Notes: generated by a model not told the origin, from the sequence alone. A stretch of DNA of 64,000 nucleotides from Paracoccaceae bacterium (GCA_020637675.1 JACKKD010000002.1:372001-436000); one strand, 5' to 3'. Shown: positions 25,204-34,721, counted from the stretch's first letter. Translations and numbers: made by a program.

Positions 25204-26619
25204 ATGGGGCCGGCGTACTTCAACGAGATGTTCGACGGCTCGGCCGTCCGTGCGCCCTATGCCCGTCTCGAGGACTGGACCCGCGCCATGCCCGCCGAGC
25301 TGCGGCAAATGAAGCAGGCGGAGGCAGAGGCACTCTTCCGCCGCATCGGCATCACCTTCGCGGTCTATGGCGAGGGTGGCGATCCCGACCGGCTCATCCC
25401 CTTCGACATGTTCCCCCGCGTCTTCACGCAAGGCGAATGGCGCCGGCTCGAACGCGGCATCAAGCAACGGGCGCGGGCGCTCAACGCCTTTCTGGTCGAT
25501 GTCTACGGGCGCGGCGAGATATTGCGCGCGGGTCGCATCCCCGCCCATCTCGTTTACGGCAACGAGGCCTACGAAAAGGCGATGGCGGGCTTCGTGCCAC
25601 CGAAGGGCGTGTTTTCCCACATCGTCGGCATCGACATCGTCCGCACCGGACCCGAGGATTTCTTCGTGCTGGAGGACAACTGCCGCACACCTTCGGGCGT
25701 CAGCTACATGCTGGAGACGCGCGAGATCATGATGCGGATGTTTCCCGCACTCTTTCGCGAGAACCGGATCGAGCCGGTGGAGGCCTACTCGGAGCTTCTG
25801 CGCCGCACGCTGGCATCGGTCGCGCCCGCGCGCTGCGACCGAGAGCCCACTGTGGTCATCCTGACCCCCGGCCACTACAACTCCGCCTATTACGAGCATT
25901 CGTTCCTCGCCGACCTGATGGGCGTGGAACTGGTGGAGGGACCCGACCTCTTCGTCGAGGGCGGCCTGTGCTGGATGCGCACGACCGAGGGGCCGAAGCG
26001 GGTCGACGTGATCTACCGCCGGATCGATGACGCCTTCCTCGACCCTCTCTGCTTCCGGCCAGACTCCATGCTGGGCGTGCCGGGGCTGATGGATGTCTAC
26101 CGGTCGGGCGGCGTTACCATCGCGTCCGCCCCGGGCGCGGGCGTTTCCGACGACAAGGCGGTCTATACCTATGTGCCCGAGATGGTGCGCTTCTACCTCG
26201 GCGAGGAACCGATCCTGCAGAACGTGCCGACCTGGCAATGCGCAAAGCCTGAGGACCTTAAGCACGTCCTCACGCATCTTTCCGACCTCGTCGTGAAGGA
26301 GGTGCATGGTTCGGGCGGCTACGGGATGCTCGTCGGTCCGAAATCGACCGCCGGGCAGATCGAGGTCTTCCGCCAGAAGATCCTCGCCGATCCCGCGAAC
26401 TACATCGCCCAGCCCACGCTCGCGCTCTCGACCTGCCCGTCCTTCGTGGCCGAGGGGATCGCGCCCCGGCATGTCGACCTGCGGCCCTACTGCCTCGTCG
26501 GCGAGACGATCGAACTCGTGCCCGGCGGGCTGACGCGGGTGGCGTTGACCGAAGGCTCGCTCGTCGTCAATTCCTCGCAGGGCGGCGGCGTGAAGGATAC
26601 CTGGGTGCTGGCGGAGTGA
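25204..26619 (+). CDS. Circularly permuted ATP-grasp protein (DUF404/DUF407)
   Basis: A 471-residue circularly permuted ATP-grasp ligase-like protein. FFVLEDNCRTPSGVSYMLE near residues 155-173 and the late SDLVVKEVHGSGGYGMLVGP are family hallmarks. Members are predicted to form a peptide or amide bond on an unknown substrate. It opens a four-gene operon (ATP-grasp, alpha-E, transglutaminase-like, Anbu protease) found in many proteobacteria. Gaps are tiny: 4 bases to the alpha-E gene. Confidence 0.92.
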   Translation: MGPAYFNEMFDGSAVRAPYARLEDWTRAMPAELRQMKQAEAEALFRRIGITFAVYGEGGDPDRLIPFDMFPRVFTQGEWRRLERGIKQRARALNAFLVDVYGRGEILRAGRIPAHLVYGNEAYEKAMAGFVPPKGVFSHIVGIDIVRTGPEDFFVLEDNCRTPSGVSYMLETREIMMRMFPALFRENRIEPVEAYSELLRRTLASVAPARCDREPTVVILTPGHYNSAYYEHSFLADLMGVELVEGPDLFVEGGLCWMRTTEGPKRVDVIYRRIDDAFLDPLCFRPDSMLGVPGLMDVYRSGGVTIASAPGAGVSDDKAVYTYVPEMVRFYLGEEPILQNVPTWQCAKPEDLKHVLTHLSDLVVKEVHGSGGYGMLVGPKSTAGQIEVFRQKILADPANYIAQPTLALSTCPSFVAEGIAPRHVDLRPYCLVGETIELVPGGLTRVALTEGSLVVNSSQGGGVKDTWVLAE

Positions 26620-26623
26620 CGGA

Positions 26624-27577
26624 ATGCTGAGCCGGACCGCGGAGAACCTGTTCTGGATCGGCCGCTACATGGAGCGGGCCGAGACGATGGCGCGGCTCCT
26701 GGAGGTCGGGGCGCGGATCGCGCTCCTGCCTTCGGCGGGGCACGGCTACCGCAACGAATGGGAATCGCTCCTCCACGCCTCCGGCACGGCAGAAGGCTTT
26801 GCGGCCAAGTATGGCGACCCGGTGCAGCGCAACATCGAAAGCTATCTCTTCTTCGACCGCGACAATCCTTCCTCCATCGCCTCCTGCCTGGAACGGGCAC
26901 GCGAAAACGGCCGGATCGTCCGCACCGCGCTTACCTCGCAGGTCTGGGACGCGCTCAACACCGCCTTCCAGGAACTCCGCCGTATCGAGCGGCGCCCGCG
27001 CGGCGGGGTGGAACTGGGCGAGCTGACCGAATGGACCATGCGCCACGCCGCCCAGGTGCGCGGCGCCATCGACACGACGCTTCTGAGGAACGACGGCTAC
27101 GATTTCCTCGGCCTCGGCTACCGGCTGGAACGGGCGGACAACACCGCGCGGCTTCTCGACGTGAAGTATTACGTGCTTCTGCCGCGCGCGGACTATGTCG
27201 GCACCGGGCTCGACAGCTACCAGTGGACGACGCTCCTAAGGGCGCTCTCGGCCCATCGCGCCTTCCACTGGGCCTATGGCGGCGACATAACCGCCGCGAA
27301 GGTCGCCGACTTCCTCGTCCTCAACCGCCAGTGCCCGCGCTCCCTCACCACGTCCGTGGTCGGCGCGGCGGTGCATCTCGACAACCTCGCGGTGGCCTAT
27401 GGCCGGCTCACGGCGGCGCAGGACGCGGCCGACGCGCTTCGCGACGAACTTGCGCGGCTCACCATCGAGGCGGTCTTCGCCGAGGGTCTGCACGAATTCC
27501 TCAGCCGCTTCATCCGCCGGACCGCCGCGCTGTCCGCGATCGTGCACGACAGCTACCTCAGCGGAGAGATGCGATGA
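26624..27577 (+). CDS. Alpha-E domain protein (DUF403)
   Basis: A 317-residue all-helical protein. The start MLSRTAENLFWIGRYMERAE (residues 1-20) is the family signature. Alpha-E proteins always travel with the permuted ATP-grasp protein and are thought to work with it, though no reaction is proven. Its TGA overlaps the ATG of the transglutaminase-like gene (ATGA). Confidence 0.92.
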   Translation: MLSRTAENLFWIGRYMERAETMARLLEVGARIALLPSAGHGYRNEWESLLHASGTAEGFAAKYGDPVQRNIESYLFFDRDNPSSIASCLERARENGRIVRTALTSQVWDALNTAFQELRRIERRPRGGVELGELTEWTMRHAAQVRGAIDTTLLRNDGYDFLGLGYRLERADNTARLLDVKYYVLLPRADYVGTGLDSYQWTTLLRALSAHRAFHWAYGGDITAAKVADFLVLNRQCPRSLTTSVVGAAVHLDNLAVAYGRLTAAQDAADALRDELARLTIEAVFAEGLHEFLSRFIRRTAALSAIVHDSYLSGEMR

Positions 27578-28386
27578 TCCTCACCGTCGCGCACCGCACG
27601 ACCTACAGCTACGACGCGCCGATCCGCGTGGCGGTGCAGAGCCTGCGCCTGACGCCTTCGGTCTTCGACGGGCAACGGGTGATCGACTGGACCGTCGCCG
27701 TCGAGGGCGGCCAGAAGGGCGCGGGCTTCCGCGACGGGGCCGGAGACTGGATCGAAAGCTGGTCGGTGCGCGGCCCGGCCGACCAAGTGACCGTCAGCGT
27801 CACCGGTACGGTCGACACGTCGGACCTCGCCGGGCTCTTGACCGGCCACCGCGAGGCGGTGAACCCGGCCGTCTACCTCCGCGAGACGCCGGCCACCCGC
27901 GCCGACGCCGCACTGACCGGGCTTGCGGAGACCGCGGCGGCAGAGACGGCCGAACCGCTTGCCCGGGCGCATGCGCTGTCGCGGCTCGTCGCCGAGGCCA
28001 TCGCCTACCGTCCCGGCGCCACAGAGGCGCATACGACCGCGGCCGAAGCAATGGCGCTCGGCGAAGGCGTCTGCCAGGATCACGCCCACGCGCTCATCGC
28101 CGCCGCGCGTACACTTGGGATGCCGGCGCGCTATGCCTCCGGCTATCTTTTCGCAGCCGGGGACGGCACGCCGCACGAGGCCGCTCACGCCTGGGCGGAA
28201 CTCTGGGTTGCCGGGCTCGGCTGGATCGGCTTCGACCCGGCGAACCGCACCTGCCCGGACGACCGCTACATCCGCCTCGGCTCCGGCCTCGATGCCCGCG
28301 ACGCCGCCCCGATCCGCGGAATCGCGCGGGGCCCGGGGCGCGAGACGCTCGACGTGTCGGTTGCGGTCGCCCAGGGGCAGCAATAG
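27574..28386 (+). CDS. Transglutaminase-like cysteine peptidase
   Basis: A 270-residue protein with an N-terminal beta-sandwich domain (starting MILTVAHRTTYSYDAPI) and a transglutaminase-type papain fold. The catalytic triad is complete: Cys167 in GEGVCQDHAHA, His205 in HEAAHAWAEL, and Asp221 in GFDPANR. It could cleave or transfer an amide bond on the product of the ATP-grasp/alpha-E pair. It is third in the Anbu operon, 31 bases before the Anbu gene. Confidence 0.93.
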   Translation: MILTVAHRTTYSYDAPIRVAVQSLRLTPSVFDGQRVIDWTVAVEGGQKGAGFRDGAGDWIESWSVRGPADQVTVSVTGTVDTSDLAGLLTGHREAVNPAVYLRETPATRADAALTGLAETAAAETAEPLARAHALSRLVAEAIAYRPGATEAHTTAAEAMALGEGVCQDHAHALIAAARTLGMPARYASGYLFAAGDGTPHEAAHAWAELWVAGLGWIGFDPANRTCPDDRYIRLGSGLDARDAAPIRGIARGPGRETLDVSVAVAQGQQ

Positions 28387-28417
28387 TGTCGGCGCGCCGG
28401 GGGATCGGGGACGGGAC

Positions 28418-29143
28418 ATGACCTATTGCGTCGGGCTCTTGCTGAATGACGGCATGGTGCTCTTGTCGGACACGCGCACCAATGCCGGACTCGACAACAT
28501 CGCGACCTACCGCAAGATGTTCACATTCGAGGATCCCGGCGAGCGGGTGATCGTGATCCTTGCGGCCGGGAGCCTGTCGATCACCCAGACGACCATTGCC
28601 CAGTTGCGCGAGGCGATCGACGACCCCGAGGCGGCGCCCGAAACCTCGATCATGCTCGCCCCGACGCTCCTGAAGGTCGCCGAGGTGGTGGGAGAAACGC
28701 TCGGCCGCGTGCGCCGGTCGGTGGACGACAAGCTTGCCACGATGCGGCAGGGGGCCTCGGCCTCGCTCATCGTCGCGGGCCAGCGCAAGGACGGGGCGAT
28801 GCGGATGTTCCTCGTCTACCCCGAGGGCAACTTCATCGAGGCGACCGAGGACACGCCGTTCCTGCAGATCGGCGAGCACAAATACGGCAAGCCGATCCTC
28901 GACCGGGTGGTGCGCCCCTCGACCTCGCTCGACGACGCGCAGAAGGCCGTGCTCCTGTCGATGGATTCGACGCTCAGGTCCAACCTCTCGGTCGGGATGC
29001 CGCTCGACCTCGCGGTGATCCGGGCCGGCGAATGCCGGGTCGGCCACACCCGGCGGTTCGAGGCGGGGGACGCCGATTTCACCCGCATCAGCAAGGCCTG
29101 GTCAAAGGCGCTGAGGGAAAGCTTCCTGAAGATCCGGATCTGA
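28418..29143 (+). CDS. Anbu proteasome-type protease
   Basis: A 241-residue Ntn hydrolase of the Anbu (bacterial proteasome homologue) group. Met removal would expose Thr as the N-terminal nucleophile (MTYCVGLLL), and Asp18 and Lys33 occupy the other proteasome active-site positions. Anbu subunits assemble into helical or ring-like rather than HslV-type particles, and the substrate is unknown. It closes the ATP-grasp/alpha-E/transglutaminase operon, the standard context of this family. GGGGACGGGAC lies upstream of the ATG. Confidence 0.93.
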   Translation: MTYCVGLLLNDGMVLLSDTRTNAGLDNIATYRKMFTFEDPGERVIVILAAGSLSITQTTIAQLREAIDDPEAAPETSIMLAPTLLKVAEVVGETLGRVRRSVDDKLATMRQGASASLIVAGQRKDGAMRMFLVYPEGNFIEATEDTPFLQIGEHKYGKPILDRVVRPSTSLDDAQKAVLLSMDSTLRSNLSVGMPLDLAVIRAGECRVGHTRRFEAGDADFTRISKAWSKALRESFLKIRI

Positions 29144-29158
29144 TCCGACGGCCGGGCT

Positions 29159-30094
29159 TCAGCCCCGGTGCGCGTCGAAGAACGCGGCGGCCACGTCATA
29201 GAACCGCGTCCGGACCGCCGGCGTCTCCATCATCAGTTCGTGCTCGGCGCCCGCAACGCGGTCGAACCTCGCTCCGGGCCAGCGCGCCATACGGTCCTCG
29301 ATGGCCGGTATGTTCACGATCCGCTCCTCGATTCCGAGGACTGTGAGGCAGGGCAGGGCAGGGGAGGCCATGGCGCGCAGATCGCGGCACTCGCGCAGCG
29401 CCTCGCGCAGCCAGGTGAGTGTCGGCCCGCCGATGGCAAGGTCGGGATGGGCGGTCAGTTGGCGCTGCATGAACTCGAACATTTCCCGGTCGCGGGTCAG
29501 GAGGTTCCCCTCGAACGGCGCCTCCAGCACGTAGGTCATGGGCGACGTCGAGGGCACCAGCCGGTCGCCGAGTCCGACCATGGGGCCCAGCGTCGCAAGC
29601 GCCCAGGCGGCGGGGCGCAGCGCGGGATGCATCCGGATGCCCCACATCGGCGCCGAGAAGGTCGCGGCGCGGACCGGCAGCCCGTCGTGAATCGACCTCA
29701 GCCCGATGCAGCCGCCCATCGAATGACCGACGACGAACCAGGGTTCGGGCAGGGCCTCGGCGCGCAGGAAGGCGACAAGCGCCGCCACGTCTCGCTGATA
29801 ATCGGCAAAGCGTTCGACATGCCCGGGCGCGGGTTCTTCGATGAGCCGGTCGGCGATTCCCTGGCCGCGCCAGTCGATCGTCGCCATCGCATAGCCGCGC
29901 ATGGCGAACTCGCCGGCCGCAGGGCCATATTTCTCGACGTATTCGGTGCGGCCGGGGAACAGGAGAACGGTTCCCTTCGTGCCCCCCCGCCAGCAGGCGG
30001 CACGAACCCGCACCCCGTCCGACGTGTCGAGCCAGGCGCAGGTCTCGCCGCCGGGCGCCTCGGCCACATCGGCGTAGAAGGGAGCCGGCTTCAT
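29159..30094 (-). CDS. Alpha/beta hydrolase, lysophospholipase-like
   Basis: A 311-residue cytoplasmic alpha/beta hydrolase of the PldB/monoglyceride lipase type. The nucleophile is Ser125 in GHSMGG (123-128), FPGRTEYVEKYGP marks the oxyanion region, and the His of GAEHELMME is the likely base. It is 2 bases downstream of the SCP2-domain gene, so the two form an operon; a lipid-binding partner next to a lipase-like enzyme suggests lipid metabolism. Confidence 0.88.
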   Translation of the reverse strand: MKPAPFYADVAEAPGGETCAWLDTSDGVRVRAACWRGGTKGTVLLFPGRTEYVEKYGPAAGEFAMRGYAMATIDWRGQGIADRLIEEPAPGHVERFADYQRDVAALVAFLRAEALPEPWFVVGHSMGGCIGLRSIHDGLPVRAATFSAPMWGIRMHPALRPAAWALATLGPMVGLGDRLVPSTSPMTYVLEAPFEGNLLTRDREMFEFMQRQLTAHPDLAIGGPTLTWLREALRECRDLRAMASPALPCLTVLGIEERIVNIPAIEDRMARWPGARFDRVAGAEHELMMETPAVRTRFYDVAAAFFDAHRG

Positions 30095-30096
30095 CC

Positions 30097-30384
30097 TCAG
30101 CCGAGAGCGGCGCCAAGCTGCATCGCAAGACCCATGTCGCCGTCAATCGAAAGCTTGCCCTGCATGAAGGCGGCGGTCGGGTTAACGTCGCCCGACATGA
30201 GTCCCTCGAAGGTCTCGCGGTCGGCGGTGATGGTCACGTCGGCCTCCTCGTCACCCGCGCGCACGCCGGAACCGTCGACCATCAGCGCGCCCTCGCCCGC
30301 GATCACGAATTTCGCGGTTCCGGGCAGGCCGCCGGACAGTTTCTCGCTCAGCGCGGCGACGGCCGCGTTAACCACATCGCTCAT
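30097..30384 (-). CDS. SCP2 sterol-binding domain protein
   Basis: A 95-residue single-domain SCP2-like protein. These bind fatty acids, acyl-CoA or sterol-like lipids in a hydrophobic tunnel. DVTITADRETFEGLMSGDVN and AFMQGKLSIDGDMG are the family core. GGAGG lies 5 bases before the ATG at 30384, so the ATG 12 bases earlier is less likely. First gene of a two-gene operon with the hydrolase. Confidence 0.9.
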   Translation of the reverse strand: MSDVVNAAVAALSEKLSGGLPGTAKFVIAGEGALMVDGSGVRAGDEEADVTITADRETFEGLMSGDVNPTAAFMQGKLSIDGDMGLAMQLGAALG

Positions 30385-30453
30385 GCGTTCCTCCAAATGT
30401 GACCGCTGCGGCCCTCGCGCGGGTCCGCCATTTCGGCTACACTCTGCCCTGTA

Positions 30454-31023
30454 ATGGACCGCATCGCCACTCCCTTCCGCGCGTTTTTCCTCGTCTGTGC
30501 CGCAGCGTTATCGCTCGGTCTGCCCGGGGGCGGGCCCGCCGCCGCGGCCGAGCCGCTCGACAGGCTCTATGCCGAGCTTGCCGACCCTGCGAACGAGAAC
30601 TGGCAGCGGACGCAGGCCGACATCCTGCGCGAATGGTCGAAATCGGGCTCGCCCTCGATGGACCTTCTCCTGAAGCGCGGGCGCGACGCGATGGAGGCGG
30701 GCGACCTTGCCGCGGCGATCGAGCATCTGACGGCCCTGACCGACCATGCGCCGGATTTCGCCGAAGGCTGGAACGCGCGCGCCACCGCCTTCTACATGGC
30801 CGGGCAGTTCGGCCCCTCCATGACCGATATCGCCCGGACGCTGAGCCTGAACCCCCATCATTTCGGCGCGCTCGCTGGGCTTGGCATGATTCTCGAGCAA
30901 CTCGGCCGCGACGAGGCGGCGATCAAGGCCTATCGCGCCGCGCTGGCTATACATCCGCACCAGGACACCCTACATCAGGCGCTCGACCGGCTGGAGAAGA
31001 AGACCTCCGGCATGTCACTCTAG
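30454..31023 (+). CDS. Periplasmic TPR-repeat protein
   Basis: A 189-residue exported protein. A signal peptide covers about residues 1-32 (hydrophobic core FFLVCAAALSLGL, cleavage after AAAA). The rest is helical with about three TPR motifs (for example AIEHLTALTDHAPDFAEGWNARATAFYMAG near 90-119). TPR proteins are protein-binding scaffolds; the partner is unknown. Divergent from the SCP2 gene, 49 bases upstream of the helicase gene. Confidence 0.88.
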   Translation: MDRIATPFRAFFLVCAAALSLGLPGGGPAAAAEPLDRLYAELADPANENWQRTQADILREWSKSGSPSMDLLLKRGRDAMEAGDLAAAIEHLTALTDHAPDFAEGWNARATAFYMAGQFGPSMTDIARTLSLNPHHFGALAGLGMILEQLGRDEAAIKAYRAALAIHPHQDTLHQALDRLEKKTSGMSL

Positions 31024-31072
31024 GGCGGGCAGACGGGCAGGCCGCCGCAACGGCGACCCGAGGAGCAGGCGC

Positions 31073-33940
31073 ATGAACGCGGGCGCGAGGATCACTGCGG
31101 TCCTCGGACCGACGAACACGGGCAAGACCCATTACGCGATCGAACGGATGCTCGCGCACCGCACGGGTGTCATCGGCCTGCCGTTGCGACTGCTCGCGCG
31201 CGAGGTCTACGACCGGATCGTGGCCGCCCGCGGTCCCTCGGTCGCGGCGCTCGTGACGGGCGAGGAACGGATCGTCGGCGCGCGGGCGCAGTACTGGGTC
31301 TGCACGGTGGAGGCGATGCCCACCGACATCGGCTGCGACTTCCTCGCGGTGGACGAAATCCAGCTCTGCGCCGACCCCGAGCGCGGCCATGTCTTCACCG
31401 ACCGGCTCCTGAACGCGCGGGGGCTCCACGAGACGCTCCTCCTCGGCTCCGACACGATGCGGGGCGCCATCGCGGCGCTGGTGCCGGGGGTGCAGTTCCT
31501 GAAGCGCGAACGCTTCTCGACCTTGAGCTACTCGGGTTCGAAAAAGCTAAGCAGGATGCCTGCACGCTCCGCCATAGTCGGGTTTTCGGTTGAAAACGTC
31601 TATGCCATCGCCGAGCTGATCCGCCGCCAGAAGGGCGGCGCCGCCGTCGTGATGGGGGCGCTTTCCCCCCGGACGCGCAACGCGCAGGTGGCGATGTACC
31701 AGGAGGGCGAGGTCGACTACCTTGTCGCGACCGACGCCATCGGCATGGGCCTCAACCTCGACATTGGCCATGTCGGCTTCTCCGCCACAGCGAAGTTCGA
31801 CGGCTGGCGGATGCGGTCCCTCTTCCCCCACGAGCTTGCCCAGATTGCCGGCCGCGCCGGCCGCCACACCGCGCCCGGCACCTTCGGCGTGACGGGCGAG
31901 GCGGGGCCGCTCGATCCCGAGGTGATCGAGGCCATCGAGAACCACCGCTTCGCGCCGATCCGGCGGCTGAATTGGCGCGCCTCCGCGCTCGACTTCGGGT
32001 CGGCCGACCGGCTTATCGCCTCGCTGGAGGCGTCACCCGCCAGCGAATGGCTTCAGCGCGGGCGCGAGGCCGACGACCTCCGCGCGCTCAAGACGCTGTC
32101 AGAGCTGCCCCCCGTCCGCGACCGGCTCGCCCATCCGCGTGACCTGCGCCTTTTGTGGGACGTGTGCCGGGTGCCGGACTTCCAGGGCATCTCGGCCCAG
32201 GAACACGCGAGCCTTCTCGCCCGCATCTTCGGCTTCCTCCAGGAAGGACATGTCCCCGACGACTGGCTTTCGGCGCAGATCCGCCGCATCGACAAGACGC
32301 AAGGCGATATCGACACGTTGTCGAAGCGGCTCGCCTATATCCGGACCTGGACCTATGTCGCGCAGCGCGACCGCTGGGTGAAAGACGAAAGCCATTGGCG
32401 CGACGAGACGCGCGCGGTAGAAGACCGCCTGTCGGACGCGCTCCATGCCGCGCTGACACAGCGATTTGTGGACCGGCGGACGAGTGTGCTCCTCCGCCGG
32501 CTCAAACAGAAGGAGGGCCTCGTGGCCGAGGTGAACGACAAGGGCGAGGTGACGGTCGAGGGCGAATTCGTCGGCCGTCTCGAAGGGTTCCGCTTCCACC
32601 AGGACGGCACTGGCTCGCCCGACGAGGCAAGGACGGTGAAGCAGGCGGCCTACGAGGCGCTGAAGCCCGAATTCCACCTCCGCGCGGACCGTTTCTACAA
32701 CGCGCCGGACACCGAGTTCGACTTCACCGAGCAGGGCGGGCTGATGTGGGGCACCCACGCGGTCGGCAAGCTCGTGAAGGGCCCCGAGGCGCTGAAACCG
32801 CAGGTCGCGGCCTTCGTCGACGAAGAGGCTGGCTTCGACGTGGCCGAAAAGGTCCGCCGCCGGCTCCAGCACTTCATCGACCGCAAGGTGGCAACGCTCT
32901 TCGAGCCGCTCCTGAACCTTTCCCGCGACGAGACGCTCGCCGGTCTCGCCCGCGGCTTCGCCTTCCGTCTTACCGAGGCGATGGGCGTCCTGCCGCGCGA
33001 GGGCGTCGCCGACGAGGTCAAGGCGCTCGACCAGGACATGCGCGGCGCGCTCAGGAAGCACGGCGTTCGCTTCGGCCAGTACACGATCTTCCAGCCCGCG
33101 TTGCTGAAACCCGCGCCGACGCGGCTCCGTCTCGTGCTCTGGTCGCTCTTCGCGGGGCTCGACGAGTTCCCCGAAAGCCCGCCGCCGGGCCTTGTCACTG
33201 TGCCGAACATCGAGGGTGTGCCGGGCGGCTACTACACACTTTCGGGCTACCACCCGGCCGGCGCGCGGGCCATCCGCATCGACATGCTGGAAAGGCTCTC
33301 CGACATCCTGCGCACGCAGGACAGCCGCGCGGGATTCGAGGCAACGCCCGACATGCTGTCGATTACCGGCATGACGCTGGAACAGTTTGCCGACCTCATG
33401 AGCGGGCTCGGCTACAAGGGCGAGAGGGCCGAACGCGAGAAGGTGCGGGCAGAACCGGTCTCGGCCCCGGTGGCCGAGGGCGAGGTCGTCAATCCGATCA
33501 CCGAGGAGGAGGCGGCGCTTCAGACCGTCACCGAGATGGAGGTGTACTATACCTTCACCTGGGCGCCGCGGCCACGCGGAAACCGCGGCGAGCGGCCGAA
33601 TCGCGGCCGCCGCCCCGAAGGCCAGCCCCGTGAAGGCCAGCCCCGTGAAGGCCAGCCCCGTGAAGGCCAGTCTGGTGAGGGGCGGCCCCGCGAGGGTGCC
33701 GAGCGTCGGGACGGTCGGCCGCAGGGCGAGCGGCGCGACCGGGCCGACCAATCCCGGGGCGAGCGCGGCGACCGGCCACGCGGGGGAAAGCCCCAAGGCA
33801 AGCCGCAGGGCAAGCCGGGCGGCAAGCCGCGGCGCGAGGACGAGCGCCCCCGATCCTTCGAATCGCGCCCTCCGAAGTCGGACCGCATCGACCCCGACAA
33901 CCCCTTCGCCGCGCTTCTCGCGCTGAAAGACAAGATCTGA
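31073..33940 (+). CDS. SUV3-like DExH RNA helicase with Arg/Gly-rich tail
   Basis: A 955-residue helicase related to mitochondrial SUV3. Walker A is GPTNTGKT (residues 12-19), the Walker B box DEIQ is at 94-97, and motif VI reads QIAGRAGRH near 260. A long C-terminal part follows, ending in about 130 disordered residues rich in Arg, Gly, Pro and Glu (RGRRPEGQPREGQ and similar), partly coded by a 15-base repeat. SUV3 works with an exoribonuclease in RNA decay in mitochondria; in alphaproteobacteria a role in RNA turnover is likely but inferred. S4-domain gene follows 7 bases later. Confidence 0.9.
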   Translation: MNAGARITAVLGPTNTGKTHYAIERMLAHRTGVIGLPLRLLAREVYDRIVAARGPSVAALVTGEERIVGARAQYWVCTVEAMPTDIGCDFLAVDEIQLCADPERGHVFTDRLLNARGLHETLLLGSDTMRGAIAALVPGVQFLKRERFSTLSYSGSKKLSRMPARSAIVGFSVENVYAIAELIRRQKGGAAVVMGALSPRTRNAQVAMYQEGEVDYLVATDAIGMGLNLDIGHVGFSATAKFDGWRMRSLFPHELAQIAGRAGRHTAPGTFGVTGEAGPLDPEVIEAIENHRFAPIRRLNWRASALDFGSADRLIASLEASPASEWLQRGREADDLRALKTLSELPPVRDRLAHPRDLRLLWDVCRVPDFQGISAQEHASLLARIFGFLQEGHVPDDWLSAQIRRIDKTQGDIDTLSKRLAYIRTWTYVAQRDRWVKDESHWRDETRAVEDRLSDALHAALTQRFVDRRTSVLLRRLKQKEGLVAEVNDKGEVTVEGEFVGRLEGFRFHQDGTGSPDEARTVKQAAYEALKPEFHLRADRFYNAPDTEFDFTEQGGLMWGTHAVGKLVKGPEALKPQVAAFVDEEAGFDVAEKVRRRLQHFIDRKVATLFEPLLNLSRDETLAGLARGFAFRLTEAMGVLPREGVADEVKALDQDMRGALRKHGVRFGQYTIFQPALLKPAPTRLRLVLWSLFAGLDEFPESPPPGLVTVPNIEGVPGGYYTLSGYHPAGARAIRIDMLERLSDILRTQDSRAGFEATPDMLSITGMTLEQFADLMSGLGYKGERAEREKVRAEPVSAPVAEGEVVNPITEEEAALQTVTEMEVYYTFTWAPRPRGNRGERPNRGRRPEGQPREGQPREGQPREGQSGEGRPREGAERRDGRPQGERRDRADQSRGERGDRPRGGKPQGKPQGKPGGKPRREDERPRSFESRPPKSDRIDPDNPFAALLALKDKI
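33617..33670 (+). repeat. 15-base tandem repeat in the helicase tail
   Basis: Three perfect copies and part of a fourth of GAAGGCCAGCCCCGT, coding for repeated EGQPR. The unit is in frame and adds length to a disordered, RNA-binding-like tail. Confidence 0.92.
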
Positions 33941-33947
33941 GGCCGGT

Positions 33948-34265
33948 TTGGCCGAAGGCGAGCGCATCCGCATCGACAAGTGGCTCTGGCAGGCGCGGTT
34001 CTGCAAGACCCGCAGCCTCGCGGCAGAGGTGGTATCGGCCGGCCGCCTGCGGCTAAACGGCGCGAGGATGGCAAAGCCCGGCCATGCCGTCGGTCCGGGC
34101 GACGTCCTGACCTTCCCGCAGGGCGGGCAGGTCCGCGTCGTCCGCATCCTCGCCTGCGGCAGCCGCCGCGGCCCCGCGCCCGAGGCGCGCGGGCTCTACG
34201 ACGATCTCGCGCCGCCGGCTGTCCCGAAGACCTCCGTTCCGCCTGCCGCTGCCGCAGAGGACTGA
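33948..34265 (+). CDS. S4-domain RNA-binding protein (Hsp15-like)
   Basis: A 105-residue protein whose first 60 residues are an S4 RNA-binding domain (RIRIDKWLWQARFCKTRSLAAEVVSAGRLRLNG). It resembles Hsp15/HslR, which rescues 50S subunits carrying a stalled peptidyl-tRNA. The C-terminal 30 residues are Pro/Ala-rich. The start appears to be TTG, 7 bases after the helicase stop; no ATG or GTG is available before the domain. Confidence 0.88.
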   Translation: MAEGERIRIDKWLWQARFCKTRSLAAEVVSAGRLRLNGARMAKPGHAVGPGDVLTFPQGGQVRVVRILACGSRRGPAPEARGLYDDLAPPAVPKTSVPPAAAAED

Positions 34266-34382
34266 CGTTCGCGGGGCCCGCGGCCGCGCACCTGCGGCGG
34301 TCTTTCCCACCCCGGCCGTCTTGCATGCCGCGCGCCTTGGGGCTAGGAGTCCTCTGCCTTTCGGAAGTCCGGACCCCGTGCC

Positions 34383-34721
34383 ATGACCTATGTCGTCACC
34401 GACAACTGCATCGCCTGCAAATACACCGACTGCGTCGAAGTCTGCCCGGTGGACTGCTTCTACGAAGGCGAGAACATGCTGGTGATTCACCCGGACGAAT
34501 GCATCGACTGCGGCGTCTGCGAGCCGGAGTGCCCGGCCGACGCGATCCGGCCTGACACCGAGCCCGCGATGGAGAAATGGGTGGAGTTCAACCGGACCTA
34601 TTCCGAGAAGTGGCCGGTCATCACCCAACGCAAGGATCCCTTGCCCGAGGCGGAGGCGCGCGACGGCGAGACGGGCAAGCTCGACAAGTATTTCTCCGAA
34701 GCGCCGGGTACCGGGGACTGA
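34383..34721 (+). CDS. fdxA: Seven-iron ferredoxin FdxA
   Basis: A 112-residue ferredoxin with a 3Fe-4S and a 4Fe-4S cluster. The cysteine patterns are CIACKYTDCVEVCPVDC (residues 9-25) and CIDCGVCEPECP (40-51). The tail KWPVITQRKDPLPEA is typical of the alphaproteobacterial form. It is a soluble electron carrier. The fdxA-carD order is conserved in relatives. Confidence 0.95.
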   Translation: MTYVVTDNCIACKYTDCVEVCPVDCFYEGENMLVIHPDECIDCGVCEPECPADAIRPDTEPAMEKWVEFNRTYSEKWPVITQRKDPLPEAEARDGETGKLDKYFSEAPGTGD

